Positions 53,107 to 62,217 of a stretch of DNA of 64,000 nt are shown in pieces. Both the position numbers and the translations under genes were made by a program. The DNA comes from Methylocapsa acidiphila B2 (GTDB taxonomy: Bacteria; Pseudomonadota; Alphaproteobacteria; Rhizobiales; Beijerinckiaceae), in the NCBI RefSeq assembly GCF_000427445.1, contig NZ_KE386496.1, positions 3,822,004-3,886,003 on the forward strand. Direction: 5' to 3'. The notes under the pieces were generated by a model. That model was not told the origin of the DNA. It searched no databases and saw only the letters and a program-made list of their open reading frames with translations. The number at the start of each line of letters is the position of its first letter. Within the stretch, counting starts at the first letter, position 1.

Positions 53107-54324
53107 ATGGAGACGAAGAGAGCGGCTACGTTCGCCTGCATCAAGCGGAGCGAAACGTGTTTTGCGTTGATTCTCGTTGTGTCTTTGTATGGAGTCTCGG
53201 CGGCTTTCGCAGCGCCGTTCACGCCTACGAGCGACAATCAAGTACTTGAGCGGCTTCCGCTTTCGGCTGCGCCCTACGACAGGGAGCTGCGCACTTTGCG
53301 GGCGGCGCTCGACGGTGCGCCGGGAACTCTCGATATCGCCCTCAAGCTAGCGCAGTTTTACATTCGGATTGGAAAGATCGAGTCGGATCCACGCTATTAT
53401 GGCTATGCTCAAGGGGTGTTGCAGCCTTGGTGGAATGAGCCGGAAGCGTCGGCCAAAGTTCGTCTTCTGCGCGCGATGATCAGGCAGAACCGCCATGATT
53501 TCAGCGGCGCCTTGCAGGATTTGGCGCAGGTACTCAGCGTAGAGCCGGGCAATATTCAGGCTTGGCTCACGCGCGCGGTCATCATGAAGCTCCAGGCGAA
53601 TTATGACGAAGCGCGGCTCAGTTGCCTGCCGCTCGCCGAGTCCCGGGATCCTTTGCTCGCAGTCACATGTTTGAGCGACGTGAACAGCCTAAACGGGAGG
53701 GCGCAAGCGAGTTACGAGTTTTTGCAGGACGTCTTGCGCGAGCGCGAGGGTGCGTCGCAAGACCAGCGCGTCTGGAGTCTCACAGTCCTTGCTGAAATCT
53801 CGATGAGAATGGGAAGGAACGACGACGCCGAACGGTTTTTCAAGGAGGCCTTGGGCGTTGGGCGCCAAAGCGCCTATCTTCTTGCCGCCTACGCCGATTT
53901 TCTGTTGGATCAAGGGAGGGCGGCGGAAGTCGCGGATTTACTGGCCGATAAGACCTCCGTCGACAGCCTGTTGCTTCGTCTCGCCTTAGCCAAACAGCAG
54001 CTCGCGGCGGCGGATCTACCGGAATTCGTCGCGAAGATCGGCGATCGCTTTGCGGCGAGTAAAATGCGGGGCGAAAACTTCCATCAGGGCGATGAAGCGC
54101 GTTTCGCCTTGCGCCTGCAGGGGAGGGCCGAAGACGCATTGCGGTTGGCCAAGGCCAACTGGGCCGCGCAACGCGAGCCGCAGGACGCCCGCGTTCTGCT
54201 CGAAACGTCGCTCGCGGTTCGAGACCGCGCCGCGGCGCAGCCGGTGCTCGATTTCCTGGCCCGGACGAGACTTGAGCATGTGCGGCTCAAATCATTGGCG
54301 GCCGAAATTGAAAGACTGCCGTGA
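53107..54324 (+). CDS. Secreted TPR-repeat protein
   Basis: 405 residues. A membrane-spanning or signal segment (CFALILVVSLYGVSAAFA) near residues 16-33 is followed by tetratricopeptide helices: TLDIALKLAQFYIRIGKIE, AKVRLLRAMIRQNRHDFSGAL, VWSLTVLAEISMRMGRNDDAERFFKEAL, SAYLLAAYADFLLDQGRAAEV. ATG 53107 has GGAG 4 bases upstream and sits right before the signal peptide; earlier starts are not supported. It is divergent from the DUF4331 gene and presumably works as a periplasmic scaffold with that group. The function is otherwise unknown. Confidence 0.75.
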   Translation: METKRAATFACIKRSETCFALILVVSLYGVSAAFAAPFTPTSDNQVLERLPLSAAPYDRELRTLRAALDGAPGTLDIALKLAQFYIRIGKIESDPRYYGYAQGVLQPWWNEPEASAKVRLLRAMIRQNRHDFSGALQDLAQVLSVEPGNIQAWLTRAVIMKLQANYDEARLSCLPLAESRDPLLAVTCLSDVNSLNGRAQASYEFLQDVLREREGASQDQRVWSLTVLAEISMRMGRNDDAERFFKEALGVGRQSAYLLAAYADFLLDQGRAAEVADLLADKTSVDSLLLRLALAKQQLAAADLPEFVAKIGDRFAASKMRGENFHQGDEARFALRLQGRAEDALRLAKANWAAQREPQDARVLLETSLAVRDRAAAQPVLDFLARTRLEHVRLKSLAAEIERLP

Positions 54325-54357
54325 GGCTCGTCGTCGACGCCGGGCTAGGCGAAGCGT

Positions 54358-55968
54358 TCAGGCTGCGACGCCCAGTCCAGGTTGCGCCTCGATGACGAGA
54401 GAATCGACTTGCCGCTCATATTTCACGAAATTCTCGCGAAACATCTTGATGAGCTTTTGCGCAGCGTCGGCGAATTCCGTTTGGCTCGCCCAGGTCTGGG
54501 ACGGATCGAGGATGCGCGGATCGACTCCCGGCGCGGCGTGAGGGATGAGAAGTCCGAAATAGGGGTCCGGGCGGAAGCCCCCGTGGGAAAGTGCGCCGTC
54601 GAGGGCGGAGTTCAGGAGCTTGCGCGTGACCTCGATGGGCATGCGTCGACCGACTCCATATTTGCCGCCCGTCCAGCCCGTGTTGACGAGCCAGCAATCG
54701 ACCTGATGTTTGGCGATTTGGGCGCGCAAAAGCGCGCCATATTCCGACGCGCTGCGGGGCATGAATGGCGCGCCAAAGCAGGTCGAAAAGGTCGCCTGCG
54801 GCTCGCTGACGCCCTTTTCCGTTCCCGCCACCTTCGCGGTGTAGCCCGACAGAAAATGATACATGGCCTGCGCCGGATCGAGCTTCGCGATCGGAGGCAA
54901 GACGCCGAAAGCGTCGCAGGTGAGCATCACGATATTTTTCGGATGGCCCGCCCGTCCCGTAGCGACGGCGTTGGCGATAAAGTCGAGAGGATAGGCGATC
55001 CGTGTGTTCTCGGTCCTTGAATCGTCATCGAAATTAGGCGCCCGCGTCAATGGATCGAGCGCGACATTTTCCATGATCGTACCGAAACGCTCCGAGGTCG
55101 CGTGAATCTCCGGCTCGGCCTCGCGTGACAGCCTAATCGCCTTGGCGTAGCAGCCGCCTTCGAAATTGAAGACGCTTTCCTCGCCCCAACCATGTTCGTC
55201 GTCGCCGATCAGACTGCGGCGAGGATCGGCGGATAGGGTGGTTTTGCCGGTCCCCGAGAGGCCGAAAAACAGGGCCGTGTCGCCAGCGGGGCCGATATTG
55301 GCCGCGCAATGCATGGGCATGACGCCTTTGGCCGGAAGCAGAAAATTGAGATAGGTGAAGACAGCCTTCTTGATCTCGCCGGCATAGCTCGTGCCGCCGA
55401 TGAGGACGATTCCCCGGCTGAAGTCGATGGCGATGACCGTTCCAGAACGGCAGCCGTGGCGCGCCGGATCGGCGCTGAAGGACGGTAGATCGACGATCGT
55501 GAGATCCGCGCGGAATCTCATGAGTTCGTCCGCGGGCGGCCGGATCAACAGGTTGCGGATGAACAGCGAGTGCCAGGCGAGTTCCGAATAGACGCGGACA
55601 TTCAGCCGATGCGCCGGCTCGGCGCCGCCGTAAAGATCCTGCGCGAATAGGTCCATGCCCCGCGCATGGGCGATCATGTCGGCGCGCAGCCTGTCGAATT
55701 GCTCCGGCGTCATCGACTGGCAATTGTCCCACCAGACTGATGGGTCGGTGAGCGCATCTCGCACGATGAATTTGTCGCTCGGCGATCGGCCCGTATGGAC
55801 CCCCGTCTCGGCGACCAGCGCGCCGCCCTTCGCGATCTTGGCCTCGCGGCGCGCGATCGCTTCCTCATAAAGGCGCGGCGCCTCCAGATTGTAAAAGACG
55901 CTTTCAAGCCCCTCGAAACCGAAAGTCTCGGCTGGAAACTCGGGATTGACTGGTCCTGCTTTGCGCAT
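54358..55968 (-). CDS. pckA: Phosphoenolpyruvate carboxykinase (ATP)
   Basis: Converts oxaloacetate plus ATP to PEP, CO2 and ADP; gluconeogenesis. Motifs present: TGRSPSDKF at the oxaloacetate site, the P-loop [24 protein letters not shown] at the metal site, and [15 protein letters not shown]. 536 residues from ATG 55968, which has GGAGG 6 bases upstream; a frame open to 56097 adds residues with no family match. Convergent with the TPR gene (33-base gap). Confidence 0.96.
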   Translation of the reverse strand: MRKAGPVNPEFPAETFGFEGLESVFYNLEAPRLYEEAIARREAKIAKGGALVAETGVHTGRSPSDKFIVRDALTDPSVWWDNCQSMTPEQFDRLRADMIAHARGMDLFAQDLYGGAEPAHRLNVRVYSELAWHSLFIRNLLIRPPADELMRFRADLTIVDLPSFSADPARHGCRSGTVIAIDFSRGIVLIGGTSYAGEIKKAVFTYLNFLLPAKGVMPMHCAANIGPAGDTALFFGLSGTGKTTLSADPRRSLIGDDEHGWGEESVFNFEGGCYAKAIRLSREAEPEIHATSERFGTIMENVALDPLTRAPNFDDDSRTENTRIAYPLDFIANAVATGRAGHPKNIVMLTCDAFGVLPPIAKLDPAQAMYHFLSGYTAKVAGTEKGVSEPQATFSTCFGAPFMPRSASEYGALLRAQIAKHQVDCWLVNTGWTGGKYGVGRRMPIEVTRKLLNSALDGALSHGGFRPDPYFGLLIPHAAPGVDPRILDPSQTWASQTEFADAAQKLIKMFRENFVKYERQVDSLVIEAQPGLGVAA

Positions 55969-56130
55969 TCTCGCCTCCCGCCCGAGACGCCCCTGTTTTG
56001 CTTCGAATCGCGGCGTTAGCCCAACGTCCCACTCGCGCGCATGTTCCAAAGCCGAGCAGAGCGTGAGGCAAGATTCCCGCGCCGGGCCGATGGTCACGCG
56101 CGGAAATTCGCTGAACGGAGACGTGACGCT

Positions 56131-56916
56131 CTACTTATTAAATCCGCTAACCGGCTGGTTTTCTCTTGCGGCTTTGGCGATCTCGGCGAGAATCGCGCGC
56201 AAGGCCGAGGGTGACTCGACGTGGCGCGGAAAAACGATGCGCGCGGTTTCATCGCCGCAGGCGAGGTCGAGGCCGTCCGGATCGATGCCGGTCGCGCGCC
56301 ATTCGCCTTTTGTGGCGCCCGAGAGAGCCGTGGCGTAGAGCTCGAGCGCATCCTTGTGGTCTGTGTTGAGGTGGACGAGGGCTTCCGCCTCCGCGGCGAT
56401 AAGATCCGCCGCGTCCGCGATGGGCGTCATTAGCCGTTCCGCCGCAAAGCTCCCGGCTCGGCCAAAGCCGCCGTTCAAATGGCCGTGCTCGATTGAGACG
56501 AGCCAGAATGAAAAATCGCCGAAATCGGCATAGAGGGCGGCCTTCGGATGCTTCGCGAGAAAACGCGCCTTCAGCTCGGCTCTATCCGGTGGATCGTCGG
56601 CCCGCGCGGCGCGGCCCGTCAGCGTCAAGCGGGGATGGGCCAGCGGATCGCCCTCGCCGGTTTCGGCGAGGAGAAGCGAGACGCGGGGATCGGCTTCCAT
56701 CTGCCGCGTATGTGCGGCGAGGCGTGAGACGAGGAGGATTGGGCTTCCGTCGGGCGCCGTCGCCACATTGACGAGGCTGACGAAAGGTCCGCCCTCTTTG
56801 GCGCTCAAGGTCGCGAGCGCACCGGAACGGACGCAGCGCAAAAGACGCTTGGCGTCAGCCTCGGCGTCATAAGGCGTCGGCGTGGAGGGGGTGTCGACGC
56901 CTTGTGCATCCGTCAT
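56131..56916 (-). CDS. HugZ-like FMN-binding split-barrel protein
   Basis: 261 residues of the pyridoxamine-phosphate-oxidase-like fold: SGALATLSAKEGGPFVSLVNVAT, LLVSRLAAHTRQMEADPRVSLLLAE and HPRLTLTGRA in the N-terminal barrel. A DUF2470-type C-terminal domain contains LVHLNTDHKDALELYATAL. This two-domain layout is that of HugZ/HutZ-type heme-utilisation proteins and of plant HugZ-like proteins. The heme link is by family; no heme-uptake genes are nearby. Confidence 0.82.
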   Translation of the reverse strand: MTDAQGVDTPSTPTPYDAEADAKRLLRCVRSGALATLSAKEGGPFVSLVNVATAPDGSPILLVSRLAAHTRQMEADPRVSLLLAETGEGDPLAHPRLTLTGRAARADDPPDRAELKARFLAKHPKAALYADFGDFSFWLVSIEHGHLNGGFGRAGSFAAERLMTPIADAADLIAAEAEALVHLNTDHKDALELYATALSGATKGEWRATGIDPDGLDLACGDETARIVFPRHVESPSALRAILAEIAKAARENQPVSGFNK

Positions 56917-56931
56917 GCGTGACCATGCCTT

Positions 56932-57030
56932 CTCGCGGAGCGCTCTTCGACCGAATGAATTCTTCCGGTTGATAGAGAGATCGCTCGAACCTCAAGAATT
57001 CGAGCATATTCTGCCCGAATATGCTCGAGG
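56932..57030. repeat. Two-part palindromic repeat, copy 6 (inverted orientation)
   Basis: Read in the reverse order of copy 1. A degenerate second part (AGCGCTCTTCGACCGAATGAA..., 56938-56985) comes first, then a hairpin with 11-base perfect arms (57001-57011 and 57017-57027) and 5-base loop. The hairpin contains GAGCATATTC, the same word as copy 1's stem at 1252-1261. It lies in the gap between the HugZ-like gene and the DUF1150 gene. Confidence 0.6.
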
Positions 57031-57099
57031 GCATGATGACCCGCCTTTCGAAAAAGCTCCAGCCAAGACCTCTATGGATCGGCGTGAATTTTTTCCGCT

Positions 57100-57369
57100 T
57101 TAATGCACGCTCACCATCTCAAGCTCGTGCTCCAGAGCATTGGCCACGGCGGCGTCGCGCGAATCGGTGAGGACGATGGGCGTTCCGTCGGCAGCCAAGA
57201 GCGCGAAGAGCTGCAGCCCCGGTTGCAACTGCGGCGCCGCGGGAAACACCTTGCGAACATCCTCCGAGAGAATCGGTTTTAGATAGGCGACGCGCCCGCC
57301 GCCCAAGCTCGCGAGTTGCTCATTGGTGAGCAATAGCCCCGAGTCTTCCTTCGTCTCGTTCAACATCAT
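57100..57369 (-). CDS. DUF1150 family protein
   Basis: 89-residue soluble protein with the DUF1150 pattern LGGGRVAYLKPILSEDVRKVFP and LFALLAADGTPIVLTDSRDAAVANALEHEL. In alphaproteobacteria it typically follows a small heat-shock protein gene, as here (50-base gap on the same strand). GGAG lies 6 bases before the first of two tandem ATGs. Role unknown, probably a partner of the heat-shock protein. Confidence 0.88.
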   Translation of the reverse strand: MMLNETKEDSGLLLTNEQLASLGGGRVAYLKPILSEDVRKVFPAAPQLQPGLQLFALLAADGTPIVLTDSRDAAVANALEHELEMVSVH

Positions 57370-57418
57370 TGCTTCTCCTTTTTTGCGGTCTCACCGAGAC
57401 CCGCACGCGCGCGAACCG

Positions 57419-57847
57419 TCAGTCTCGCACATTGATCGCCACCCTTTTGACATGCCCGCGCGGCTCTGGACGGATCAGCTCCACCGAAAGCAGGCCGTCC
57501 TGAAGGCTCGCTTCGGCGACCTCCATCGCCTCGGCAAAGCGGAAAACCCGCTGAAATTGCCGCGCGGCAATGCCGCGATGAAGATAGGTCCGCGCTCGCT
57601 CGTCTTTTTGTCGGCCCCGGATCGTCAGCTCGTTTGGATCCGCTGCAACTTCGAGCTGATCCGCGGCGAAGCCTGCGACGGCCAAGGTGATTCGCAGCCG
57701 AACCTCGTCGGTTTCACCCCCGACGATCCGCTCAATGTTGCAGGGCGGGTAGCCGTTCGAGACGGCTTTCGCGGCTCTTTCCGCCGCCCGTTCGATCTCA
57801 TCGAACGCCAGCAGAAATGGCGACTTTAGGTTCGGCGCACGTGACAT
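57419..57847 (-). CDS. Small heat-shock protein Hsp20
   Basis: 142-residue IbpA-type chaperone that binds unfolding proteins. It begins with the class's MSRAPNLKSPFLLAFDEIERA, then PPCNIERI; the alpha-crystallin domain includes LRITLAVAGFAADQLEVAADPNELTIRG and DGLLSVEL. The longer frame from 57958 lacks family residues in its first 37 positions, so ATG 57847 is chosen. A heat-shock promoter or ROSE-type thermometer could lie in the leader at 57848-57990; I do not see a decisive structure. Confidence 0.88.
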   Translation of the reverse strand: MSRAPNLKSPFLLAFDEIERAAERAAKAVSNGYPPCNIERIVGGETDEVRLRITLAVAGFAADQLEVAADPNELTIRGRQKDERARTYLHRGIAARQFQRVFRFAEAMEVAEASLQDGLLSVELIRPEPRGHVKRVAINVRD

Positions 57848-57992
57848 TTCCGAAGCTTTCGAGCCTTCGTTCCAGGGGACCCTAAAAAGGCGTCCCACAG
57901 CTTTGTCGTAGAGGGAATATGGCCCCGGGACGATGCGTTTCAAGCCCGGAGCCATCATTCATGCGGCGCGCGGTCGAGCCTCAGCAAAATAA

Positions 57993-58019
57993 AAAGGCCC
58001 GGCGTTTGACCGGGCCTTT
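57993..58019 (-). terminator. Rho-independent terminator of the CarD gene
   Basis: Perfect 10-base arms (57993-58002 and 58010-58019) with a 7-base loop. On the minus strand the stem is followed by TTTTTATTTTG, a proper T run. It lies 28 bases after the CarD stop. Confidence 0.88.
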
Positions 58020-58046
58020 CTCGCTTCGTTCGATCTTTGCGACGGT

Positions 58047-59567
58047 TCAGGCCGCTTCTTCGATATCCGCTTCCTCGGCTTCCGCCTCGACCTCTTCCGC
58101 TTTGCTGCGGCGGGGTCCCTTGAGCAACTGTCCCTCGATAACTTTCAGCGACTCGGTCTCGGTCAGCTTTTGCACGACGACGATTTCTCGCGCCATGCGA
58201 TCGAGCGCGGCCTCATAAAGCTGCCGCTCGGAATAAGACTGCTCCGGTTGCGCATCCGAGCGATAAAGGTCGCGCACGACCTCGGCGATCGCGATCAAAT
58301 CGCCCGAATTGATCTTGGCTTCGTATTCCTGCGCCCGGCGCGACCACATGGTCCGCTTGATCCGCGCCCGGCCCGCCAAAGTATCGAGCGCCTTCTTGAC
58401 GACGCCCGCCTCGGCGAGCTTGCGCATGCCGACGCTCGCGACCTTCGGCGTCGGGACTTTCAGGATCATCTTGTCCTTGATGAAGCTGATCACGAAAAGC
58501 TCGAGCTTGAAGCCGGCGACGACCTGCTCTTCGATTGCGATGATCTGCCCAACGCCATGGGCGGGATAGACAATGAACTCGAGTGGCTTGAATCCCTGCC
58601 GGGCCGGGTTCGTCGCCTTTCCGGGCTTGCTCAGCGCGGCGGCCGGCTTTTCCCCTTGCTTCGTCTCATCCTGTTTGGGCTCCGCTGCCTTCGGGCGTCC
58701 AGCCGCGCTCGCCTGGGCCTCAAGCGACGCCGGGATCTTCGCCGCTTTGGTCGAAGCCTTGTCGTCTTGGCGGATCCGCGCGTCGTCTCGAGCCGGCGCT
58801 TGGGCCGCGCTGTCTTCGATGGATGCAAGCGAGGCGTCCGAGCCGGTTGACCTCACCGATGTCTTTTTTTCAATTTTCTTTGTCACCGTTGTCCGCTCAT
58901 TTTCCCCTGGGGTCAGGCTCGAGGATAGGACGGTCGCCGCGGGGACGGCCGCCGGTTGGGTTTGCTTTTGCGCCTTTGTATCGCCGTGGAGCGACGCGTC
59001 TTCGATCGACGAATTCGATTGGGCCGGAGCCTGTTTCGACGCCGGAGCCTCACGTGCCGCCGCGCCTGACGTCTCGGATTTCGCGCGAGACGAAGATTCG
59101 GTCTCCGGCTTGGGGCTCTTACTCCGCGTGCGGGTCTCGGCGACCTTTTTCGCGGCAGAGCCCGCCTTGCCGTCGGTGTGGGCTTCGGGCATCTTGGCCG
59201 TATTTTTAATCACGGGCGCCGCATTTTTCGTCCGTGCAGCGGCTTTCGCCGAGACGGCGGAGGTACTTTCGCCTTGTGACGCGCCGATTCCGGGCTGATT
59301 CTGACTCTTGTCGAGCGGCGCGCTCGCTTTAGGGGCGGACGTCGTGCGCGTGGATATCCTTTTCGCCGCGCTGGCGACGGAAGAATGAGCTTTGCTTCCG
59401 CTGCGTCGAGCCGCCGTCGGCCTAGCCGTAGCGGCGGCGAGCTTTTTGGCCTTCGCCTCTGGCGCCTTTGATGCTTTGGTCTTAGTTTTCCCGGCGTCGG
59501 TTCGCGCGGTCGAGGGGAGAGCGCCTTTTGTCTTGGAAGGCTTTGTTGTCTTCTTGACGGACGCCAT
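58047..59567 (-). CDS. CarD-family transcriptional regulator with long basic N-terminal extension
   Basis: 506 residues. The C-terminal third (from about 325) is a normal CarD/CdnL protein that binds RNA polymerase beta and stabilises open promoter complexes: FIVYPAHGVGQIIAIEEQ, FELFVISF-like Tudor core, DKMILKVPTPKVASVGMR, then helical RAQEYEAKINSGDLIAIAEVVRDLYR. Residues 1 to about 320 are low-complexity Lys/Ala/Ser/Thr, with repeats of AK, KTK and SK types, as in histone H1-like tails. Usual alphaproteobacterial CarD is about 170-200 residues. ATG 59567 has AAGGAG 10 bases upstream; an upstream frame to 59651 is less likely. Ends near a clear terminator; acidic EEVEAEAEEADIEEAA C-terminus. 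Confidence 0.88.
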   Translation of the reverse strand: MASVKKTTKPSKTKGALPSTARTDAGKTKTKASKAPEAKAKKLAAATARPTAARRSGSKAHSSVASAAKRISTRTTSAPKASAPLDKSQNQPGIGASQGESTSAVSAKAAARTKNAAPVIKNTAKMPEAHTDGKAGSAAKKVAETRTRSKSPKPETESSSRAKSETSGAAAREAPASKQAPAQSNSSIEDASLHGDTKAQKQTQPAAVPAATVLSSSLTPGENERTTVTKKIEKKTSVRSTGSDASLASIEDSAAQAPARDDARIRQDDKASTKAAKIPASLEAQASAAGRPKAAEPKQDETKQGEKPAAALSKPGKATNPARQGFKPLEFIVYPAHGVGQIIAIEEQVVAGFKLELFVISFIKDKMILKVPTPKVASVGMRKLAEAGVVKKALDTLAGRARIKRTMWSRRAQEYEAKINSGDLIAIAEVVRDLYRSDAQPEQSYSERQLYEAALDRMAREIVVVQKLTETESLKVIEGQLLKGPRRSKAEEVEAEAEEADIEEAA

Positions 59568-59957
59568 AAGCAGCGCGCTCCTTTCTAGTCCCGCTTTGGA
59601 GACGGGACGTGTCATCGACGGCGGAAACCGGAGTCGCCGCGCATGGAACACCGTCTACGCGCCCAGGCAAGGCGCGAAGCAAGCCATTCCTATATGATGA
59701 TCATCCGCCTATGAAGCGGCCGAACTGGCGAGGCAAGCTTGACCCGCGCGGGCCATCATAAAAATAATCGCCTTGGTGCTTTGCGGGCTTCCCAAGACGC
59801 GGATGACTGATAGAAAGTCGTAAGCTCACGCTTCAGCGACTGTCGCAAGAAGTTAGCACAGAAAAGATCGAAAATCAAAATATTATGCGGAACCGCGCGT
59901 CGTGGCCGTGGCCCCGCCACGCGATTCGACCCCCGAGAGGCGGTCGTCGGCCCAGAG
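59568..59957. other. Intergenic gap upstream of the CarD gene
   Basis: About 390 bases. AT-rich patches at 59755-59765 and 59855-59885 may be promoter parts for the CarD gene (minus) or the 3' end of fdxA. No gene is supported. Confidence 0.4.
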
Positions 59958-60296
59958 TCAATCTCCAGAGCCGGGTTCCGCCGAGAAAAATTCGTCGAAT
60001 TTGCCGGGACGCCCGTCAAAGGCCTTGGCGTCTGGCATGGCCTCCCGCTTGACCGTCACATTTGGCCAGGCCTTGGCCATGTCGCGATTGAGCTCGAGCC
60101 ATTTGTCGAGTCCCCGCTCGGTGTCAGGCTTTATCGCCTCAGCGGGACATTCGGGCTCGCAGACGCCGCAATCGATGCATTCGTCTGGATGAATGACGAG
60201 CATGTTCTCGCCTTCGTAGAAGCAATCCACTGGGCAGACTTCGACGCAATCCATGTACTTGCACTTGATGCAGTTCTCGACGACGACATAAGTCAT
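59958..60296 (-). CDS. fdxA: Seven-iron ferredoxin
   Basis: 112-residue [3Fe-4S][4Fe-4S] ferredoxin, electron carrier. Clusters: [18 protein letters not shown] at the N-terminus and [12 protein letters not shown] after residue 38, followed by the long C-terminal tail with [17 protein letters not shown] typical of alphaproteobacterial FdxA. ATG 60296 follows AAGGAG at 7 bases; a frame to 60461 is rejected as unlike the family. The order S4 protein - fdxA - carD is common in the class. Confidence 0.95.
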   Translation of the reverse strand: MTYVVVENCIKCKYMDCVEVCPVDCFYEGENMLVIHPDECIDCGVCEPECPAEAIKPDTERGLDKWLELNRDMAKAWPNVTVKREAMPDAKAFDGRPGKFDEFFSAEPGSGD

Positions 60297-60534
60297 GATC
60301 TCGCTCCTTGGACAGGGCAGGCGAATCCTCGCGAGTCCTGATGCTGGGCGGTTGCGCACGCCGCTCCTGCGCGCTAGGAGGCATGCGGCCGAGCTTGCAT
60401 AAGTTATTGATTTTATAACTAAAAATATAAGCCTGACCGCGCTCGCTCGGTTTCGATGCACTAGCGCCTTTGACGGACCAGCGCAAGGACGTTCGAGGGC
60501 GGGCCGGCATATTTCTCACCTTCCGCCCGGCCGC

Positions 60535-60819
60535 TCATTCGAGCCTCTGGACGCCGGGCGTGAGTTCGTCGAACAGGAGCTTGGCCTCGGGATAGCCGCC
60601 CCGGCGCGTGCCCGGAGCCAAAACTTTCAGAATTCTTACCTGCTGTTCGAGGGCGATCGTGAGGACGTCGCCCGGCCCGACGGGTTTCGCCGGGGTCTCG
60701 ATTCGCTTGGCGTTCAGCCTGACATGGCCCTCGACGACGAGTCTGGCGGCGAGGCTTCTCGTTTTCGCCACGCGCGCGAACCAGAGCCATTTGTCGAGTC
60801 GCTGTCTTTCGTCGTCCAT
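60535..60819 (-). CDS. RNA-binding S4 domain protein
   Basis: 94-residue Hsp15-like protein: RLDKWLWFARVAKTRSLAARLVVEGHVRLNAKRI is the S4 RNA-binding fold, then KPVGPGDVLTIALEQQVRILKVLAPG. E. coli Hsp15 binds stalled 50S-nascent chain complexes; a similar role is likely. In many relatives a helicase gene lies just upstream, but here the upstream neighbour is a CobW protein after about 150 bases. Confidence 0.9.
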   Translation of the reverse strand: MDDERQRLDKWLWFARVAKTRSLAARLVVEGHVRLNAKRIETPAKPVGPGDVLTIALEQQVRILKVLAPGTRRGGYPEAKLLFDELTPGVQRLE

Positions 60820-60972
60820 CCATCGCCTTCATTAAAGAAGGAGCGCCGCTGGAAGCTTTTGAGCGGAACGCGAAAATGCAGATCCGTCATTTCGCGGAAA
60901 ATTTCGCCTTCGCTTTCGAAACCCGAACACGTTTGACGTTTTTGGTGGATTTAAGCGTCCCGCGTGGCCGGT

Positions 60973-62217
60973 TCAAGCGAGCAGCCCGCCGCGCGCCGGC
61001 GCCAAGGGATTGTCGGCGAGCGCATCGGCGTCGGGCTGGTCCGGCGCGGGAGGCCCGACGAGCGCGCGCCAAAGCCCTTCGACGAATGCCGGCGCCATGT
61101 CGCGCAAAATGAACACGATTCGAGTGCTGCGATCGGCGTCCGGCCATGCGGCTAAGCGCGCCGGCGGATGGAAGACATGCTGCACGCCATGAATGACAAG
61201 CGGCCGATCGGGTTCGTCGGCCAGCGCGACGATTCCCTTCACCCGCAAAAGGGCGGGGCCATGGGCGTTGCGCAGCAACTCGATGAACAGATCGAACGCA
61301 GCGGCGCCGATCGGCGCGTCATGGCGCAAACAGAACGCCCGGATGCGGGCGTCATGACGATTCACGTCGTGTGAATCGTGAGAATGGTCATGGCCGTGAT
61401 GGCCATGATCATGTTGGTCTTGGCTGATAGATGGGCCTGCTGCGCCCGCGGCCGGGAAAGACTCCGCATTGAGCCAGCCCTGCACGTCGAGACTTTTGCG
61501 GCTCGGGTCATAGAGCCCGGCGCCGAGCAAGGCCGCCGCAGTCGCCTCGCCTTTCGCGGCATCGAGAAGACGCGCGCCGGGGTTGAGATTAGCCAGCCGG
61601 ACTTTCAGATCAGCGACGCGGACGCTTCCGCCTTCGTCGAGGAGATCCGATTTGGTGAGGACGAGCCGGTCGGCGACCGCCGCCTGCTTGACGGCTTCCT
61701 CATGCGCGTCGAGCGTCGCTTGGCCGTTCACGGCGTCGATCAAAGTGACGACGCCGTCGAGCCGGAACCGCAGCATGAGATAGGGATGAAACATGATGGT
61801 GTGAAGGACAGGGGCCGGATCGGCGAGCCCCGTGGTCTCGATCACCACCCTTTGAAACGGCGCGATGCGTCCATTGTCGCGCTTGCGGACCGCGTCTTCC
61901 AAGGTTGCGATGAGATCGCCGCGAATCGAGCAGCAGAGGCAGCCCGAGGTCATGACCAGCATGTCGCCGTCGACCTTTTCGACCAGCAGATGATCGAGCC
62001 CGATTTCGCCGAATTCATTGATGACGACAAGCGTGTCGGCGAAAGCCGGATCGCGAAGTAAGCGATTGAGCAGGCTCGTCTTGCCGGAGCCGAGAAAGCC
62101 CGTGACGATCGTCAGGGGGAAAGGCGGCGGCGGCCTGCGATCTAGGCGTGAAAAATCGCCCCGCGCGATCTCGCCGGTCGGCTCAGGACTCGCCGCCGGC
62201 GCGTCATTGCCCTGCAT
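60973..62217 (-). CDS. CobW/G3E-family GTPase (metal chaperone)
   Basis: 414 residues. P-loop VTGFLGSGKTSLLNRLL near residue 40, metal-binding CxCC in TSGCLCCSIRGDL, GTPase motif TKSDLLDEGG, and a C-terminal CobW_C domain. Between the domains is a His/Asp-rich loop (DHGHHGHDHSHDSHD), suggesting zinc or cobalt binding. ATG 62217 overlaps the end of the D,D-carboxypeptidase gene by 14 bases; the frame extending to 62772 is Arg/Pro-rich and inside that gene. The metal is not decided by sequence. COG0523 proteins often respond to zinc starvation. Confidence 0.9.
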   Translation of the reverse strand: MQGNDAPAASPEPTGEIARGDFSRLDRRPPPPFPLTIVTGFLGSGKTSLLNRLLRDPAFADTLVVINEFGEIGLDHLLVEKVDGDMLVMTSGCLCCSIRGDLIATLEDAVRKRDNGRIAPFQRVVIETTGLADPAPVLHTIMFHPYLMLRFRLDGVVTLIDAVNGQATLDAHEEAVKQAAVADRLVLTKSDLLDEGGSVRVADLKVRLANLNPGARLLDAAKGEATAAALLGAGLYDPSRKSLDVQGWLNAESFPAAGAAGPSISQDQHDHGHHGHDHSHDSHDVNRHDARIRAFCLRHDAPIGAAAFDLFIELLRNAHGPALLRVKGIVALADEPDRPLVIHGVQHVFHPPARLAAWPDADRSTRIVFILRDMAPAFVEGLWRALVGPPAPDQPDADALADNPLAPARGGLLA

